A stretch of 64,000 nt of DNA from Cubamyces lactineus. Taxonomy: Eukaryota; Basidiomycota; Agaricomycetes; Polyporales; Polyporaceae. Positions 20,153-32,300 of this stretch are shown one piece after another. A program made the translations under genes and the position numbers. Below the pieces are notes generated by a model. The model was not told where the DNA came from and searched no databases. It was given only the letters and a program-made list of their open reading frames with translations. The stretch is taken from the NCBI GenBank assembly GCA_022376465.1, contig JACDTU010000008.1, positions 310,001 to 374,000 of the forward strand, given 5' to 3'. How positions within the stretch are numbered: position 1 is the first letter of the stretch; every line of letters starts with the position of its first letter.

Positions 20153-22789
20153 AGCAGTCGGTCCCATGCCTTTTTGAGCTGTTGCTGCGCATACGAGAGG
20201 GATGGCGCTCTTGCAGCGCGATGGGTACCAGTGATCTTGCTTATGGTGAGCCGGTAGGGCGGTAATGTATGTGTAATGATAGCGTACACAGCTAGATCAA
20301 GTGGTGGTCGGTTGTAGAGATACAGGGTAAGGCGCTTGAGACAGCGCCAAAGCGCCTCAACCATCATGGTTGTGCGCTTTCGGGGTATGCTTGAAGGGTG
20401 TGCCGAGCGAGCCCAGAGCTTCCAACGAGGAGGGCTGTACCACGAGGTCCAAAGGTATGCCCAGACCTCTGCGAGACGGTTGGTCTTGCAGTGCTTGTAC
20501 ATCTCTGCGACAGCATCTCGGTAGATGTCCTCCGCAGTACGGACCTCGCCATGCCGTTCTGGGAGCAAGGGGTGCTGACATGCGTGCTTAGCAAAGAGCC
20601 GGAGAATCGGGAGGCGATGGGATGCAGGACAGAAATGGTAGTTGTTGTCCTGAGACCTAGGACCAGTCTCTGCCGCAGGCTCAGCGCTAGCGTTGCTCTC
20701 ACCGTCGATTGATGGATCTCGGGCTATTGCATCGACCTCCCGCCGATAATCTGCCATGTCCTGCCAGTCGTCATCATCATCCTCCCAACCAGGATCCGAA
20801 TTGTCGGGGTCATGATCCGCCCAGAACGTGCCTGCGTCGCTGCCGTCGTTTTCAGCCATGCCCTCGCTGTCCATCTCTAGACCTCCCCTCTCAGACGGAC
20901 GTCCATCGCTGCTGCTCGCATGCTGCAGATCGAAATTCTCAGTGGCAGAGTCGAGTTTATGTAGGGCACTCGCGATCGCGTCAGCGGGAAGAACAATCCG
21001 TGGGATTGCGGGAGTAAGGACCGGCGGACGGCCATCAACGAGGAGGCGCACACGTTGGATTGGTTTCTCGGGTGGTGCCTCGATCTGGTACATATATAGT
21101 TAGCATACACAGCAGGGGGATAATCAGCATATATACCGGACTGAGTCCCGCGGCGGCACGCTGCGCAGCGGGAAGAAAGCTGGCATCAATAAAAGGAAAC
21201 TCCCGACAAGCAGCGGAGGGGTCGTATGCTGCGGGGGTTGTCTTGTTCTGACATAGGCGTCGTTTGAGGGCACGGAGGAAGTGCCATAGACAGAGTTGGT
21301 GCTTGGTGTTTGGCCATATCGACCCCATTGCGTTGATTTCGGACCAATCCTTGTCCGTTAGCGTGAACTCTGGGTTCACGCCAAGCTCCTTTAGCCGACC
21401 GAGGAACCGTTCTAGGACCGCTTGTTTGGCACCGGGCGCGGCTTCCTTAGTTGTGGAGATGAATAGAAATGCCAATGGAATGCCTGAGCCGTCTGCGTCA
21501 GCGACGGCAGCAAAGAGCTCGAAATTCCCGCCATTGGTATTCCCTTTGGGACGTTAGTGACATGTCGCAGAATCACATGATATGTCACACTCACACGTCG
21601 AGTCCATCGCGAGCTCCTGTGTATGACCTGCACATTCCTCCACGAAATCCTTCACATAGAACGCGAACACCTGTGTGCCTGGCTCAGCCTCGACATCCAA
21701 GAGCGCGACATTGCAGTCCCCGCCATGAAGCTCTATGACTTTACGAGCAGACCCCAGCGGCTCGGGATCAAGGTGCCACTCCTCCGAGCTGACAGTATGC
21801 CAGTAGTAATACACAGCGTGTCGCGAGAACGGCACCGCAGCAGCAAGCTCAGCTGCACTGCGTCCCTTGCCCTCCATCCGTAGGATTTCCCGCCAGATCT
21901 GCGGCGCGTCCGTCAGCAAGAATTACACATTACTCAAGAGGACGTACTTGTCCCGGAGTATGGGAACGTGCGTGCTCCCGTATGTAAGCCTTGTGCTTCT
22001 CCGGGATCTCGATATCAAGGTAGGCAACGTGAGTCTCCTCGTGTTTCAGCTGGATTTTGACTTTGCCTGATGTGTCGCTAACCGTGATGTACAGCCAACC
22101 ATTGCACGGGAAGCGCGGCATCCTCAGCCGGTCTCGACTTTTCCCCGCCCCAGCCACCTTCAGCTTCTGTTCCCGTGCTGCAGACTGAGCACAACTGTAG
22201 GAGAATACAATGTCTCCTGTCTTCTTTGAGACGGTATGCTTCTCATAACTAACCAGTTGGCAGAAGTCAATCTCGCTAACAATCTATGCAGCTAGCTAGT
22301 CTTGCACTCACGTCCAGTGTAGCAATTGTGCTTCCCCCACCACCTTTGCTATCCGATCTGCGCGTTCTCGTAGAGCGATCCCATCCCGATATTCATCCGC
22401 TGTATCCACCTCGGCGCGAAGGTACACAGGTCCTTCGTCCGCGTCCCGGAGCAACGCTAGGAAAGCCTCCGTTTCCATCAGGCCGGCATCTCGGGCCTGC
22501 GCATTTCTCGCCCTCTTCCCCGGAACAGCACCCTCGGCTCCTGGTGCTTCTTCTTCTTCCCTCTGTCGTTTCCGGCGCTGATTACGGGCGGCATTAGCCT
22601 TTTGCGAGCACTCCGCGCACACGGCGGTGAGCTCTCCGGCTTGGGCTCCTCGGGTGCGTATCCGGAACGCGGTAAGCTTTTTACTAGTGTGGCAATTGAC
22701 ACAGACCTTCTCAGCAGACATGTTTAGTGCATTTCGTTCAGTCAGGCATGAAAATCATCCTCAGATACTCAAAGCGACTACACGTGGTA

Positions 22790-23010
22790 TGTACATGCCG
22801 GCGGGACCATTCGTACGGTAACGGGACCCCGACTGACTTGCTCGCGCGGGCGCGCGATGTGCGCGCGCGAGGGTTCGACACCGTCGCGGCGGGGTAGACA
22901 ATGTCGCGCGCGAGGGCGGGATTGAGCGCTCGTCTGCCGTGGCGCCGGGTGATGGCGCCACAGCGGAGTTTGAAAGGCAGAGCCTTTTTGGTGGGACGTT
23001 AACCTCTAGT
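22790..23010 (-). repeat. Right terminal inverted repeat of the MULE (221 bp)
   Basis: Perfect inverted copy of 11248-11468. The transposase ATG lies 69 bp inside it, so the TIR probably holds the transposase promoter. Confidence 0.95.
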
Positions 23011-23019
23011 TATGCAGCA
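23011..23019. repeat. Right 9-bp target-site duplication of the MULE
   Basis: TATGCAGCA, an exact copy of 11239-11247. Confidence 0.95.
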
Positions 23020-23577
23020 CAGCGCGTGCGGCATCCTCAGCCTCTCTTGATTCGCGTATTGACGGCAGTGGTTCACAGACTCTGAGCGAAGTTATGACGA
23101 GAGGGAGTCTAGGTTGATTGAGCTCACTGAGTACTGTGATGCGTGTCGATCCCAGACATAGCGATGGACCAGGTGGACAAGGGATAGCTGACAGCGTTCC
23201 ACCACGCGTACTAAGCACGGCTGTCATGCATGCGGCAATGCAGCCTCCTATAGCCACAACGCGAGTCAGAAGTCGGGCAAGTTGGACATCGTGAGCGGTT
23301 GCTGCGTAAATCATGCGCACCATCATACAGGTATGCACACAAATGATTCTTCTAGAGTCCAGGGATGACCAGGATGGCTTTGAATCAGGGAATTAGGACC
23401 ACTTGCCACACATCGTTCTGCCTGCGAACAACCAGGCGCCGGTGCGGACCGAGTTCCCGAATCAGTCGCGCAAGAACGTATCCAACCCAATACCCTTTGC
23501 ACAATTTGAATGTGTACTCGAAGCTCTCATCTCTCTGAACTTGTATCGTCGACAAGATGTTCGCCGTCATCACCTGA
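23020..23577. other. Spacer between MULE and HET-2 pseudogene
   Basis: About 560 bp with no recognisable coding sequence. Before the MULE arrived this was joined to the promoter of HET paralogue 1, so it is probably part of that gene's old upstream region. Confidence 0.45.
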
Positions 23578-26200
23578 TCATTGCTCGGCCGGACGCTGGT
23601 CACGCTCCCATGCTTTCTCTAATATCGGTAAGAAACGGCTCATATCGCAACGCGCCACATATTGCACAGGGATAGGACGCTTGCGCGAGGAGCCATTCAC
23701 CGCGCGGCCAGCAGCCTGAGGGAGGCGGCGGACGGGAATGCAGATCAAGCTCGTCGCCGTATCGGCAAAGGAATCTCCGTCCATACTGGAGAAGATTAGT
23801 GCATTGAATGTCCTTGGCGGGCGTCCTGAGGAGGTAGTGAGTGTATGGACGCTCCTGGATCGGCGATGTGATACCAGGCTCGCTCCTCTTTGTGCGTACG
23901 CAACAGCGAGGGGAGCAGCATGATCAACAGCGTCCGGATTCGGCGGGATGAAGGTTGGCCTCTCCAAGAGCGCAAGGGTGTATCTCCCGACGAAGCTGTC
24001 TTCCGTACAGACTCCCGTACCTTGCCCGATATCCCACAAGCCATGTATCTCGTTGACAAGCATACGCGGAGCCCACGTGAAGCTGTCGAGTGTAAGTCGA
24101 GGAGAGAAGCCGAAGAGTACACCCAGGGAGATCTCCCGCGCTTGCAGGAGGAACGCCCTCCCTTCGTCTCTCTACGACGTCGACACCGTCACTTTCAGCG
24201 AGCAATGCCTCAATCTTGACGTGCGGGCCCAACAGACTTGAGGTTGCAACGAGCTCGTCTTTGGCCTTGGTCGTTGTGCGCCCGCGAAGGAGCCACACTA
24301 CCATTGAGAGTGGCGTTTCGAACCGAGCAAGAGGGCTCTGACGGTTTCCCCGAAAGGTGAGGATGGCCGTAAGGAACGCCACGGGGCGGCAGTTCTTCAA
24401 ATGGACCCAGTCGATACTGAATACGCCGTCAACGAACTCGAAGTATAATTGACGAGCGAGGATGCCTTCCTGCAGCGTCCACACACGGCGCACCCACGCG
24501 GACGTGGCGACTCGCAGTAAGATCTCCGGCCAGGAGCTATGTTCAGAGTGACACAGCGTCCGAATAGAGTCGTCGATGACGAGAACCTTAACTGCGTTGC
24601 GATACATTTCCGCCATGAGTCTGATCGCCTTCTTCCGCTGCTCGCGAGCGCTGGGCACACAAAGGGAGTCTATCTAGAAGGCACCGTCATGCTCGGGCAG
24701 GAGCCGCCGCACGAGGTTCGAGATATGGTCCACGATACAGGCAGGCAGCCCAACGTCAGTTGTACTCCCCATCCCTTCCGACCAGACGTGCGATATCGCG
24801 ATGTATGAGTTCTCCTTTGCAGGGATGACGCGGAGGGTGGTTCCGTCGTAGATGACAGCAGGGATGATGCCTTCGCTGAGCAGCCGCAAGACGTCTTCCG
24901 TTGGTGGGTTGATGTTACCGCAATCGCAGGAGGGCCGGGCATGGCGATTTTTGTAGGTGTCACTGTCAGTGATCGTATGGAGGATGCACGCGTCTTCGCG
25001 GCAATTGTTGTGTTCGCCAAGTCCTGTCCGAACGTATGGGGGGAGACGGACTAGGTGCGGGGCCACGAGTGCGAGGGCGTTGCTGTTAGGTGGTAGGGCC
25101 GAGAGCGTGTATGGACACCAGCCTGCGTCGACCAGCATCCTATGCCACCACTGGCCTAGAGCACCTACCACGAGCCCGTCCATATGAGTTGACAAGAAGG
25201 AATCAATAGAAAAGGCTATATCTGGAAGAGATCCCCATCCCATCAACTCGTTGTCTTGCATAAGCTCCCAAAGGATGGCGACGAGGTGAGCGATGGCGCA
25301 GCGGATACCCATGCTCTTGTCCTTCGGTATCCCCGCGTGAGATAGTACTGATGTCTCTTCGCTATGTTCATCGTCGAGTGCTCGCAACGTCCTGCACAAC
25401 AGCTACGCCACTTCACGTCCGTGCTGCAGGTCCGTATGCCTGTCGCCATGTTCACGATGTTTTCGTGCTATCCATAAGATGAGGACCCGCAAGATCTGTG
25501 AGCCAGAAACCACAGTCTCCTCCACATTCGCCCCCGGGACCAGGAGGATGCGCTCGGGAGTATGCACGTAATGCGACTTACCCGGTTGTATTAGCTCTTG
25601 CAGAGATTCCCGCGAGTACGGCATCGGTGAAGCGATCTTGCGGCCACTTTGCAGGCATAGGAACTTCCAGTGGCGGTTGAGGCAATCAAGGAAAATTCCA
25701 TGGTACAGATCCAACTCTGTAGGCTGGTAAGCCTCCGGGGATGATGCCAAAAGAGCGCACGTGATATGAGAAGCTGAGCAATGGTCGGAGGGTCCAATGG
25801 AATGGGTTGAAGACAGGGCAGGAACGATATAAGCGAGCGCTTGAGGAGCGGGAGGCACAAAGGCGAGGACAAACTCGGCCATGTGGCGAAAATCGGCCTC
25901 TGAACTGTTCTTGGTGCTTGGAAGAGGCATGATGTCTGCTAGAAAGTTGGCGAGGGTGCCAAAACAGATTGGGAGCGCCCATAGCGACGCTTTTTGCAGA
26001 TCTTCCGAAACCGAACAGACGAGAGAAACGACTGAGACTGAGTACCTATCTCTTAGATATTGGAGGCAGTCGAGATAGAGGCAGCATAGTTCAGCGTCGG
26101 CCCGAGCGGAGGTTGAGTCGCTAAAAACATCACCAACGATACTTCGAGTCCGTGTGTCTAGATCGTCCAGGTGTCCATTTGGGGCGAGTATCTCGCTCAA
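23578..26200 (-). pseudogene. HET-domain protein, paralogue 2 (broken)
   Basis: The sequence follows paralogue 1 along most of its length, including the Cys/His cluster (EHNNCREDACILH) and the HET blocks YIAISHVWSEG, SAREQRKKAIRLM and WVRRVWTLQEG. It is disabled by at least four changes: a stop at 25403-25405; a stop at 24674-24676 where the family has Trp of the FWxDSL block; a one-base frameshift at about 24155-24165; and a deletion that joins QELIQPG directly to PERILLVPG, removing about 100 residues and the conserved intron. No ATG is found at the 5' end. The last segment ends at 23578 near the family C-terminus. Confidence 0.88.
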
Positions 26201-26928
26201 GGATGTCGGTCGAAGCCTGAGGCGGAGCGTCCATCTCAGAGTGGACGTAAGATACGCTGCGCCTTAGCCCTTGTTCTACAGAGACGGAGCTATATATAAC
26301 TTCCATGAGTCCTTGAGATGCTCGTGTGCAGACATTTTACTCACCGCTCACGCGTGTCATTACCGGATCCCCGAGCAAATGATGTTGCCCACCCGCGTCT
26401 CAAGCTGTTACAAAATCAGTGTTACTGTGGGCCAATCCAGGACCAACAATGGTGTATGCGTACTTCGCCCATATACGGCACGGCCAATGTGCCATGTTGT
26501 GACAATACTATCTGTGCGGGTCTTCACCGTTTTGGTGATTGCAGTGGAGATACACACAGATGAGCACAGCAGGGATACAAAGGGCAAAGGTCTTCAGAGT
26601 CCTAGCAGCTGTCATATCGCATGGGGCTGTTCAGGTGAGAAAATGTTGACCACCTCGCGTGAGCATGGCCGGCATCATGGACGCTAACCATCTCAGGCGG
26701 CTTGTTTCGAGATTGCCAGTTACAAGGGAGAACTCGCAGTCTCCCACCGAGGGCAGTTCGCGACAGAGGCCGTTATGTGCAGACATTTGCATGTCTGTAT
26801 GACCTGTCGTACGTTCCACTGGCTGAGACTCGAGACGGAGCTACGAGAGGCTGGTTAAATTCAGATCCAACTTCGGTCATATGATCATGATGTACATTCC
26901 AAGCGCTCATGCCGCCGGAGTCTACCTT
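26201..26928. other. Spacer upstream of HET-2
   Basis: About 730 bp. I find no protein match and no clear repeat here. Confidence 0.4.
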
Positions 26929-26937
26929 TAGTGACTC
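26929..26937. repeat. Left 9-bp target duplication of TIR element 2
   Basis: TAGTGACTC, repeated exactly at 35752-35760. Confidence 0.85.
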
Positions 26938-27325
26938 CAGGCTCCAACCCACCGCGCGCTTCGAGGTGAGGGGGCGATATCCCGACAGTAGGGTCTATGT
27001 TTTGTACGAGAAATGGTTAAGCACTTAATCCCGAAAAGCATGTCATGTGTTTAGTATGTTGAATTGCGACCCCCCTCACCTCTCAGCGGCGGCTGGCACC
27101 AAACATTGGTAAATAGCGGGGACCGGAGGTCAAGCGCCCAGTACCACCTCCTTTGGGTAACCCATCAACTAGGGGCGTCTAATCATAAAAACCAGGATTG
27201 CTTGCAGGACGTCTCGCGGCTGGTCGCACGCGCCCTTTGATCACAAACATCAGTGAGCTCGCGAAAGGTTCGTGTGGGCTCGCGCCATGTTCTTTGGCAC
27301 CCGCGCATGCATAAAAAGTCTGCCA
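26938..27325 (+). repeat. Left inverted repeat of TIR element 2
   Basis: About 388 bp, inverted copy of 35364-35751 with scattered transitions. The shared sequence starts AGGCTCCAACCC and ends near GTCTGCCA. Confidence 0.88.
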
Positions 27326-27387
27326 CATTCTTATTGAAGCCTGCTTGAAGCAAGAGGAGGCTAAATATCCCACTGACATGCGAACGC

Positions 27388-27392
27388 GGGAT
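27388..27392. repeat. Left 5-bp target duplication of chromovirus copy 2
   Basis: GGGAT, repeated at 35086-35090. Confidence 0.93.
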
Positions 27393-27827
27393 TGTTACGA
27401 CGCTCACTGTGTCACGGTCACGAAGTTTCCTTTTCCCTCCTCCTTGTGCTCCCACTATGCCACATCATCTTTTCCCATACTACGTCATCCTTTCCCGTGC
27501 CACATCATCCTCGTTCCCACCGATTCCACGGTTGTTGTATTCCTAGCCTATCCTGTTTTGCCACGTCATCGCCACATCACCTGTATTCCCAGCCCTGACT
27601 CTACGTAGTTATACTGGACTCTCACGGTACGTGGCGCCTATGTGGCGCTGACGTGTCTATGCCTCCTTTCCTGTATTTAAGACCGGAGGATCCACTTGGG
27701 ATCCTCAGCTCGACCTGGTTATCCATTGCCTATTCCTCTGAACCTCTACTCGACTCGAACTACTGGAGACCTCTGGTCCGATCCCTAGGACGTCACTTGT
27801 TGTGACCGATCTAGGCTCATCGTAACA
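27393..27827 (+). repeat. Left LTR, chromovirus copy 2
   Basis: 435 bp. It is 18 bp longer than in copy 1 because the ACGTCATC-type unit occurs three times instead of two. TATA-like TATTTAA at 27674-27680 and the self-primer sequence at 27707-27716 are kept. Confidence 0.96.
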
Positions 27828-27839
27828 TTAGGTTGAGCT
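27828..27839 (+). promoter_or_regulatory. Putative self-priming binding site, copy 2
   Basis: TTAGGTTGAGCT differs from copy 1 by one C-to-T change, which turns one G-C pair with the predicted RNA 5' end into a G-U pair. Confidence 0.5.
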
Positions 27840-27915
27840 CACCAGAACCTGTCAATCTACCCAGATCTCGACACACGACACCCGCTCAAGACGGAGCGGC
27901 CCCAAACCGAACAAC

Positions 27916-29361
27916 ATGGCGTCGATACCGAAAGAATTTGTGGTTGACAAGGAAGCCAAGCTAGTCTACTACAAAGGGCAACAAGTCTTCTGGAAGAACA
28001 AGTCCTGGCACTTCACTGAAGTCCCTCTCACCTGGCGGAACTGCCTTGACATCGACCCCGACTACCGAAGACGTTACCGCGAAATATCACTTGGAGACGA
28101 ACTTCCGGAGGAACCAGCAGCCACCCCGGAACCGAGAACAGAACCAGAACAACCTTCCCCGGTAGACTTCACTACTTCCAGACCAGCTCAAGCGAAGATA
28201 CTCGAGGAGAGTGAACCAGAAAGCGAGAATGCTACAAGAACTTCGAACAACGACCATGACCCGGAGGGAAGCGAAGCCGCACCAGAACCCGTAGGGAAGA
28301 CCCCTCAAGAAGAATCGAACCGAACGGCGAACGAACCCGAAGGCCGAACCGAAGCCACGATGGCTGAAGAAAAGACGAACGAGATCAAGCTCAAGATGCC
28401 CCCAGAGTTCTCAGGGAAGCGGGGCGAAGTAGTGGAGTGGTTGCAGAAATGCTCCCTCTACCTCACGATGAACAAGAAGACCTACGCCACCGACGAAATG
28501 AAGATCGTCTTCTGCCTTATGCTGATGAACGGAGGCACCGCCGGAACCTGGGCCCGCACCTTCATTGAAGACGTAGAACGGCAGGCAGTCGACCAGAACA
28601 AGAACCGAAGACCAGGCGAAGAACGCATCGAACCCAACTACGGAACATGGGACGACTTCAAGAAGCAACTACTGGAAGCATTCGATGACATCGACCAGAA
28701 GGCCAGCGCCCGTGTGCTGCTGCAAAACCTGAAGCAAGGAAGCAAAAAAGTCGAAGACTACATCGCCGAGTTCAAGTCGATCATCTCGCGATGCGGAATC
28801 ACAGAGTTTGAAGTCATTGCTGACTTCTTCTATGCTGGACTCAACCGTCCCCTTCGAGAGAAGATCTTCGGGATGTACCCCCTACCGAAGGACGCCAGCG
28901 AACTCTACCTCCGAGCCTCCACCCTCGAACAGCAGTATCACCTGGGAAGAGCATACGACGGGAAGACCTCGACCTTCCGACCTACGTACAAGCCGTACAG
29001 ACCCCGACCGCAAGAACGCGACCCTGACGCCATGGATGTCGACAAGATGACGACCGAAGAACGTGAGAAGCACTACCGAGAAGAACGATGCTTCAATTGC
29101 CACCAGATAGGGCATCTAGCGCGGCAGTGCCCCAACAGAAGAACCAACGACCGTAAGAAGACGAAGCCTGCTGCCAAGGCCCGCATCACCGAGGTCGAAG
29201 AAGACGAGAGCGACGATGATGAAGACATCAAATCCATTGACGGCCAAGCGGCTGACAAGAAGCAGCTTATCGCAGCAAGGATCCGTACCACTCTGAAGGG
29301 ACTAGAAGAAGACCAAGACGCGAAGGAAATTCTCGCAAGCTTCTCCAACGAGGGTTTTTGA
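27916..29361 (+). CDS. gag: Gag, chromovirus copy 2 (intact, 481 aa)
   Basis: The ATG at 27916-27918 starts MASIPKEFVVDKEAK. The first about 150 residues have a short ordered part (QVFWKNKSWHFTEVPLTW) and a long acidic, Pro-rich linker; then come the Gag core and the CCHC knuckle CFNCHQIGHLARQC. This shows the true Gag start for the family. The stop TGA at 29359-29361 is preceded by the GGGTTTT heptamer at 29352-29358. Confidence 0.92.
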   Translation: MASIPKEFVVDKEAKLVYYKGQQVFWKNKSWHFTEVPLTWRNCLDIDPDYRRRYREISLGDELPEEPAATPEPRTEPEQPSPVDFTTSRPAQAKILEESEPESENATRTSNNDHDPEGSEAAPEPVGKTPQEESNRTANEPEGRTEATMAEEKTNEIKLKMPPEFSGKRGEVVEWLQKCSLYLTMNKKTYATDEMKIVFCLMLMNGGTAGTWARTFIEDVERQAVDQNKNRRPGEERIEPNYGTWDDFKKQLLEAFDDIDQKASARVLLQNLKQGSKKVEDYIAEFKSIISRCGITEFEVIADFFYAGLNRPLREKIFGMYPLPKDASELYLRASTLEQQYHLGRAYDGKTSTFRPTYKPYRPRPQERDPDAMDVDKMTTEEREKHYREERCFNCHQIGHLARQCPNRRTNDRKKTKPAAKARITEVEEDESDDDEDIKSIDGQAADKKQLIAARIRTTLKGLEEDQDAKEILASFSNEGF

Positions 29362-32300
29362 AGAACCGGCGTGTCTTGACGTCACGACCGCATACTAAGG
29401 TCTGCCGTGTAATAGTAGCGCAGACTTCTCGACAGTCTATGAGAATTCCGTTATCTATCCACGCGGACCTAAGCGTCGAAACGAAAGCCCTCATCGACAC
29501 AGGAGCGGGAGAAGTATTCATGGACCACAGGTTTGCGAAAGAGCACAACTTCCCGCTCAAATCGCTGAAAGCCCCGATCTGAGTATACAATGCTGACGGA
29601 ACCAGGAATGAAGCAGGCGATATCAAGAAATGCGCAGTTCTTGAAATTGAAGCCGGGCGCCACCGACACATTGTGCGGTTCCTGATTACGTCGCTAGGAA
29701 AGGAACCAATCATCCTGGGCCTGCCATGGCTGCAGCGCGTCAATGCCAACATCGACTTCACGAAAGGGACCCTCGATATCAACCCCACTCGGGTGAACCG
29801 AACAATTGTGGAACATCTGCGTGCAATGTGGTTCCCAGACCAAGACCCCTTCACCGGGAGACCCAAGCCAATCGAAGAAGAACCAGATGAAGGAACAAAC
29901 GAAGAGGACGAAGACACGACCTTGGAAGCACTCACCGAAGAACCGATCTACGAGAATATCGAACGAGTTACCCTCTCCGACGTGTACCCGGAAGAAGAAC
30001 CCAACGATCAAGATTTACTGGTAGCCTACCTCCGTGGAGAACACGAAGCTATGACGGCACCACACATAACGGAATGGCATGGAGATGTGCCCCGACCCGG
30101 AACTCCCCTCACCACGGAACGCGAACACGAACCCACCAAGATCGGACCTGGACCCACCATCGGGAGGATCCGGCGAGCCTCGCGAGGGCTCTGATTTGCA
30201 ATTGCAGCCAACGTCTGGATCCGAGCAAAGGTCAACCCCACAATGGCACTCGCACAACAGCACCAAGCACAGGAAGAGAAGAAGACTTTCGAAGAGATGC
30301 TCCCCGAACCGTACCAAGGATATGCCGCCATCTTTGCAAAGAAGGCGTCCGAACAATTCCCACCATCACGACCCTGGGACCTGGCCATTGAACTCAAGGA
30401 AGGCTTTACCCCGAAGGACTTCAAGTGATATCAACTCACGCCCAAGGAACTCGAAGCCAAGGAAGAATTCATCCGGGAGAACCTACGAAAAGGCTATATC
30501 CGACCCTCGAACTCGCCGATGGCATCCCCATTCTTCTTTGTCGGCAAGAAGGACGGAACACTACGACCCTGCCAAGATTATCGATACCTCAACGAAGGAA
30601 CCGTCCCCAACAAGTACCCACTACCGCTCATATCAGAATTGGTCGACAAGCTGCGCGGAGCGAAGGTTTTCTCCAAACTGGACCTCCGATCGGGATACAA
30701 CAACGTCCGTATCAAGGACGGTGATCAATGGAAGGCCGCCTTCAGAACCAGCAAAGGGCTATACGAACCAATGGTCATGTTCTTTGGACTGCGGAACTCC
30801 CCCTCGGCTTTCCAAGCTATGATGAACGCGATCTTCGCAGACATGATCGACGAAGGATGGGTAGTGATTTACATGGACGACATACTGATCTTTTCGGCAG
30901 ACCTGGACGAACACCAAAGAAGGACCTTACGTGTCCTGGAACGACTCAAAGAACACGACCTCTACCTCAAACTAGAGAAGTGCATATTCGACGCACCAGA
31001 AGTGGAGTATCTTGGAATGATCATCAGCGAGAACCGGATCTCCATGGACCCTATCAAGATAAAGGGAATACTCGACTGGCCAGAACCGACAACCGTCAAG
31101 GATGTTCGATCATTCCTTGGATTCGGCAACTTTTACCGACGATTCATCGACCACTTCTCGGAGATCGCGCGACCGCTCAACGCGCTCACCAAGAAAGACG
31201 CCAAATGGGAATGGACAACGGAATGCCAGAAGGCCTTCGACATGCTGAAGCAACGATTCGCGACGGCCCCCGTGCTGCAAATGCCCGACGTTAGCAAACC
31301 CTTTGTCGTCGAATCCGACGCCTCGCAATGGGCCACAGGGGCAGTACTCCGGCAACGAGACGCCAACGGCGACCTGCACCCGTGCGCGTATCTATCCGAA
31401 GGATTCACTGAAGCGGAACGGAACTACGAAATCTATGACCGAGAACTACTTGGCATCATTCGAGCCCTGAAGGCCTGGCAACACTACCTCGAAGGATCAG
31501 GGCACCCGGTTACGATCCTATCCGACCACAAGAACCTCACCTACTGGCGCAACCCGCAACAACTGAACAGACGACAAGCACGATGGGCCCTCTTTCTCTC
31601 CCAGTTCGACATCCAACTCGTACACACCCCCGGCACGGCAATGGTACAATCGGATGCGCTATCCCGAAGACCCGATCACCGACAAGGATCAGAAGACGAC
31701 AATACTGAACGAACCATGCTACCTGACAACCTCTTCGTACGACTAGTGGACACCCGACTGGCACCGAGATTCCGACACTTGGCCACGCAAGACAGACTCT
31801 TTTGCGACGCACTTGCCGCCATCTGACACGACAGACCACCCCCGATCAGAAGTGCACTCACCGATTGGCAAGAACGAGATGGCTTAATCTTCTACAAGAA
31901 CCGATGCTACGTACCGGCCGACGAAGCTCTGCGACGAGACCTGATCAGTCAACACCACGACTCCCCGGCAGCCGGACACCCTGGGAAATTCAAGACTCTA
32001 GAACTGATACGACGGTCATACTGGTGGCCCGGCATGTATGCCATGGTATCCCGATACGTCGAAGGCTGTGCCACATGCCAGCAGAACAAGCCAAACACAC
32101 ACCCGACCACCCCGCCCCCACAACCAATCCCCGCTGACGATGTTACTCGGCCATTCCAGAATGTCACGATGGATCTCATCACCGATCTCCCCGAATCCCA
32201 CGGCTACGATAGTATTCTGGTCGTGGTCGACCATGGCCTTACGAAGGGGGTGATCTTCGCACCATGCAAGAAGACGATCGATGCAATCAGCACAGCGGCG

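Larger units (their letters stand above)
11501..22721 (-). pseudogene. MULE transposase gene, interrupted by the chromovirus
   Basis: The gene starts at the ATG at 22719-22721, 69 bp inside the right TIR, and ends at TAG 11501-11503. In order it holds: an N-terminal CxxC...CxxC pair followed by a basic stretch; a Cys/His region (around MPRFPCNGWLYITV, then HEETH) like the DNA-binding finger of MULE and FAR1 proteins; the DDE core, with AMDSTC giving the first Asp and FTLTDKDWSEI the second, followed by HQLCLWHFLRALKRRL; an acidic linker; and a SWIM finger (WTCDCGSQKYHSHLLCKHL). Several short introns are needed, for example one of phase 0 between 12053 and 12109. The chromovirus inserted between the linker-side helix (20150 side) and the SWIM finger (12485 side). 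Apart from this, the reading frame continues correctly across the insertion point, so the gene was probably functional until then. Confidence 0.85.
11248..23010 (-). mobile_element. Mutator-like DNA transposon (MULE), split by a chromovirus
   Basis: The two 221-bp ends (11248-11468 and 22790-23010) are perfect inverted copies by my base-by-base reading. They start ACTAGAGGTTAACG and are flanked by the 9-bp duplication TATGCAGCA, the length Mutator transposases make. The interior encodes, on the minus strand, a DDE transposase with a SWIM finger at its C-terminus. A 7.66-kb LTR retrotransposon (12491-20147) sits inside that gene; without it the element would be about 4.1 kb. Identical TIRs and an exact duplication mean a recent insertion. 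Confidence 0.93.
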
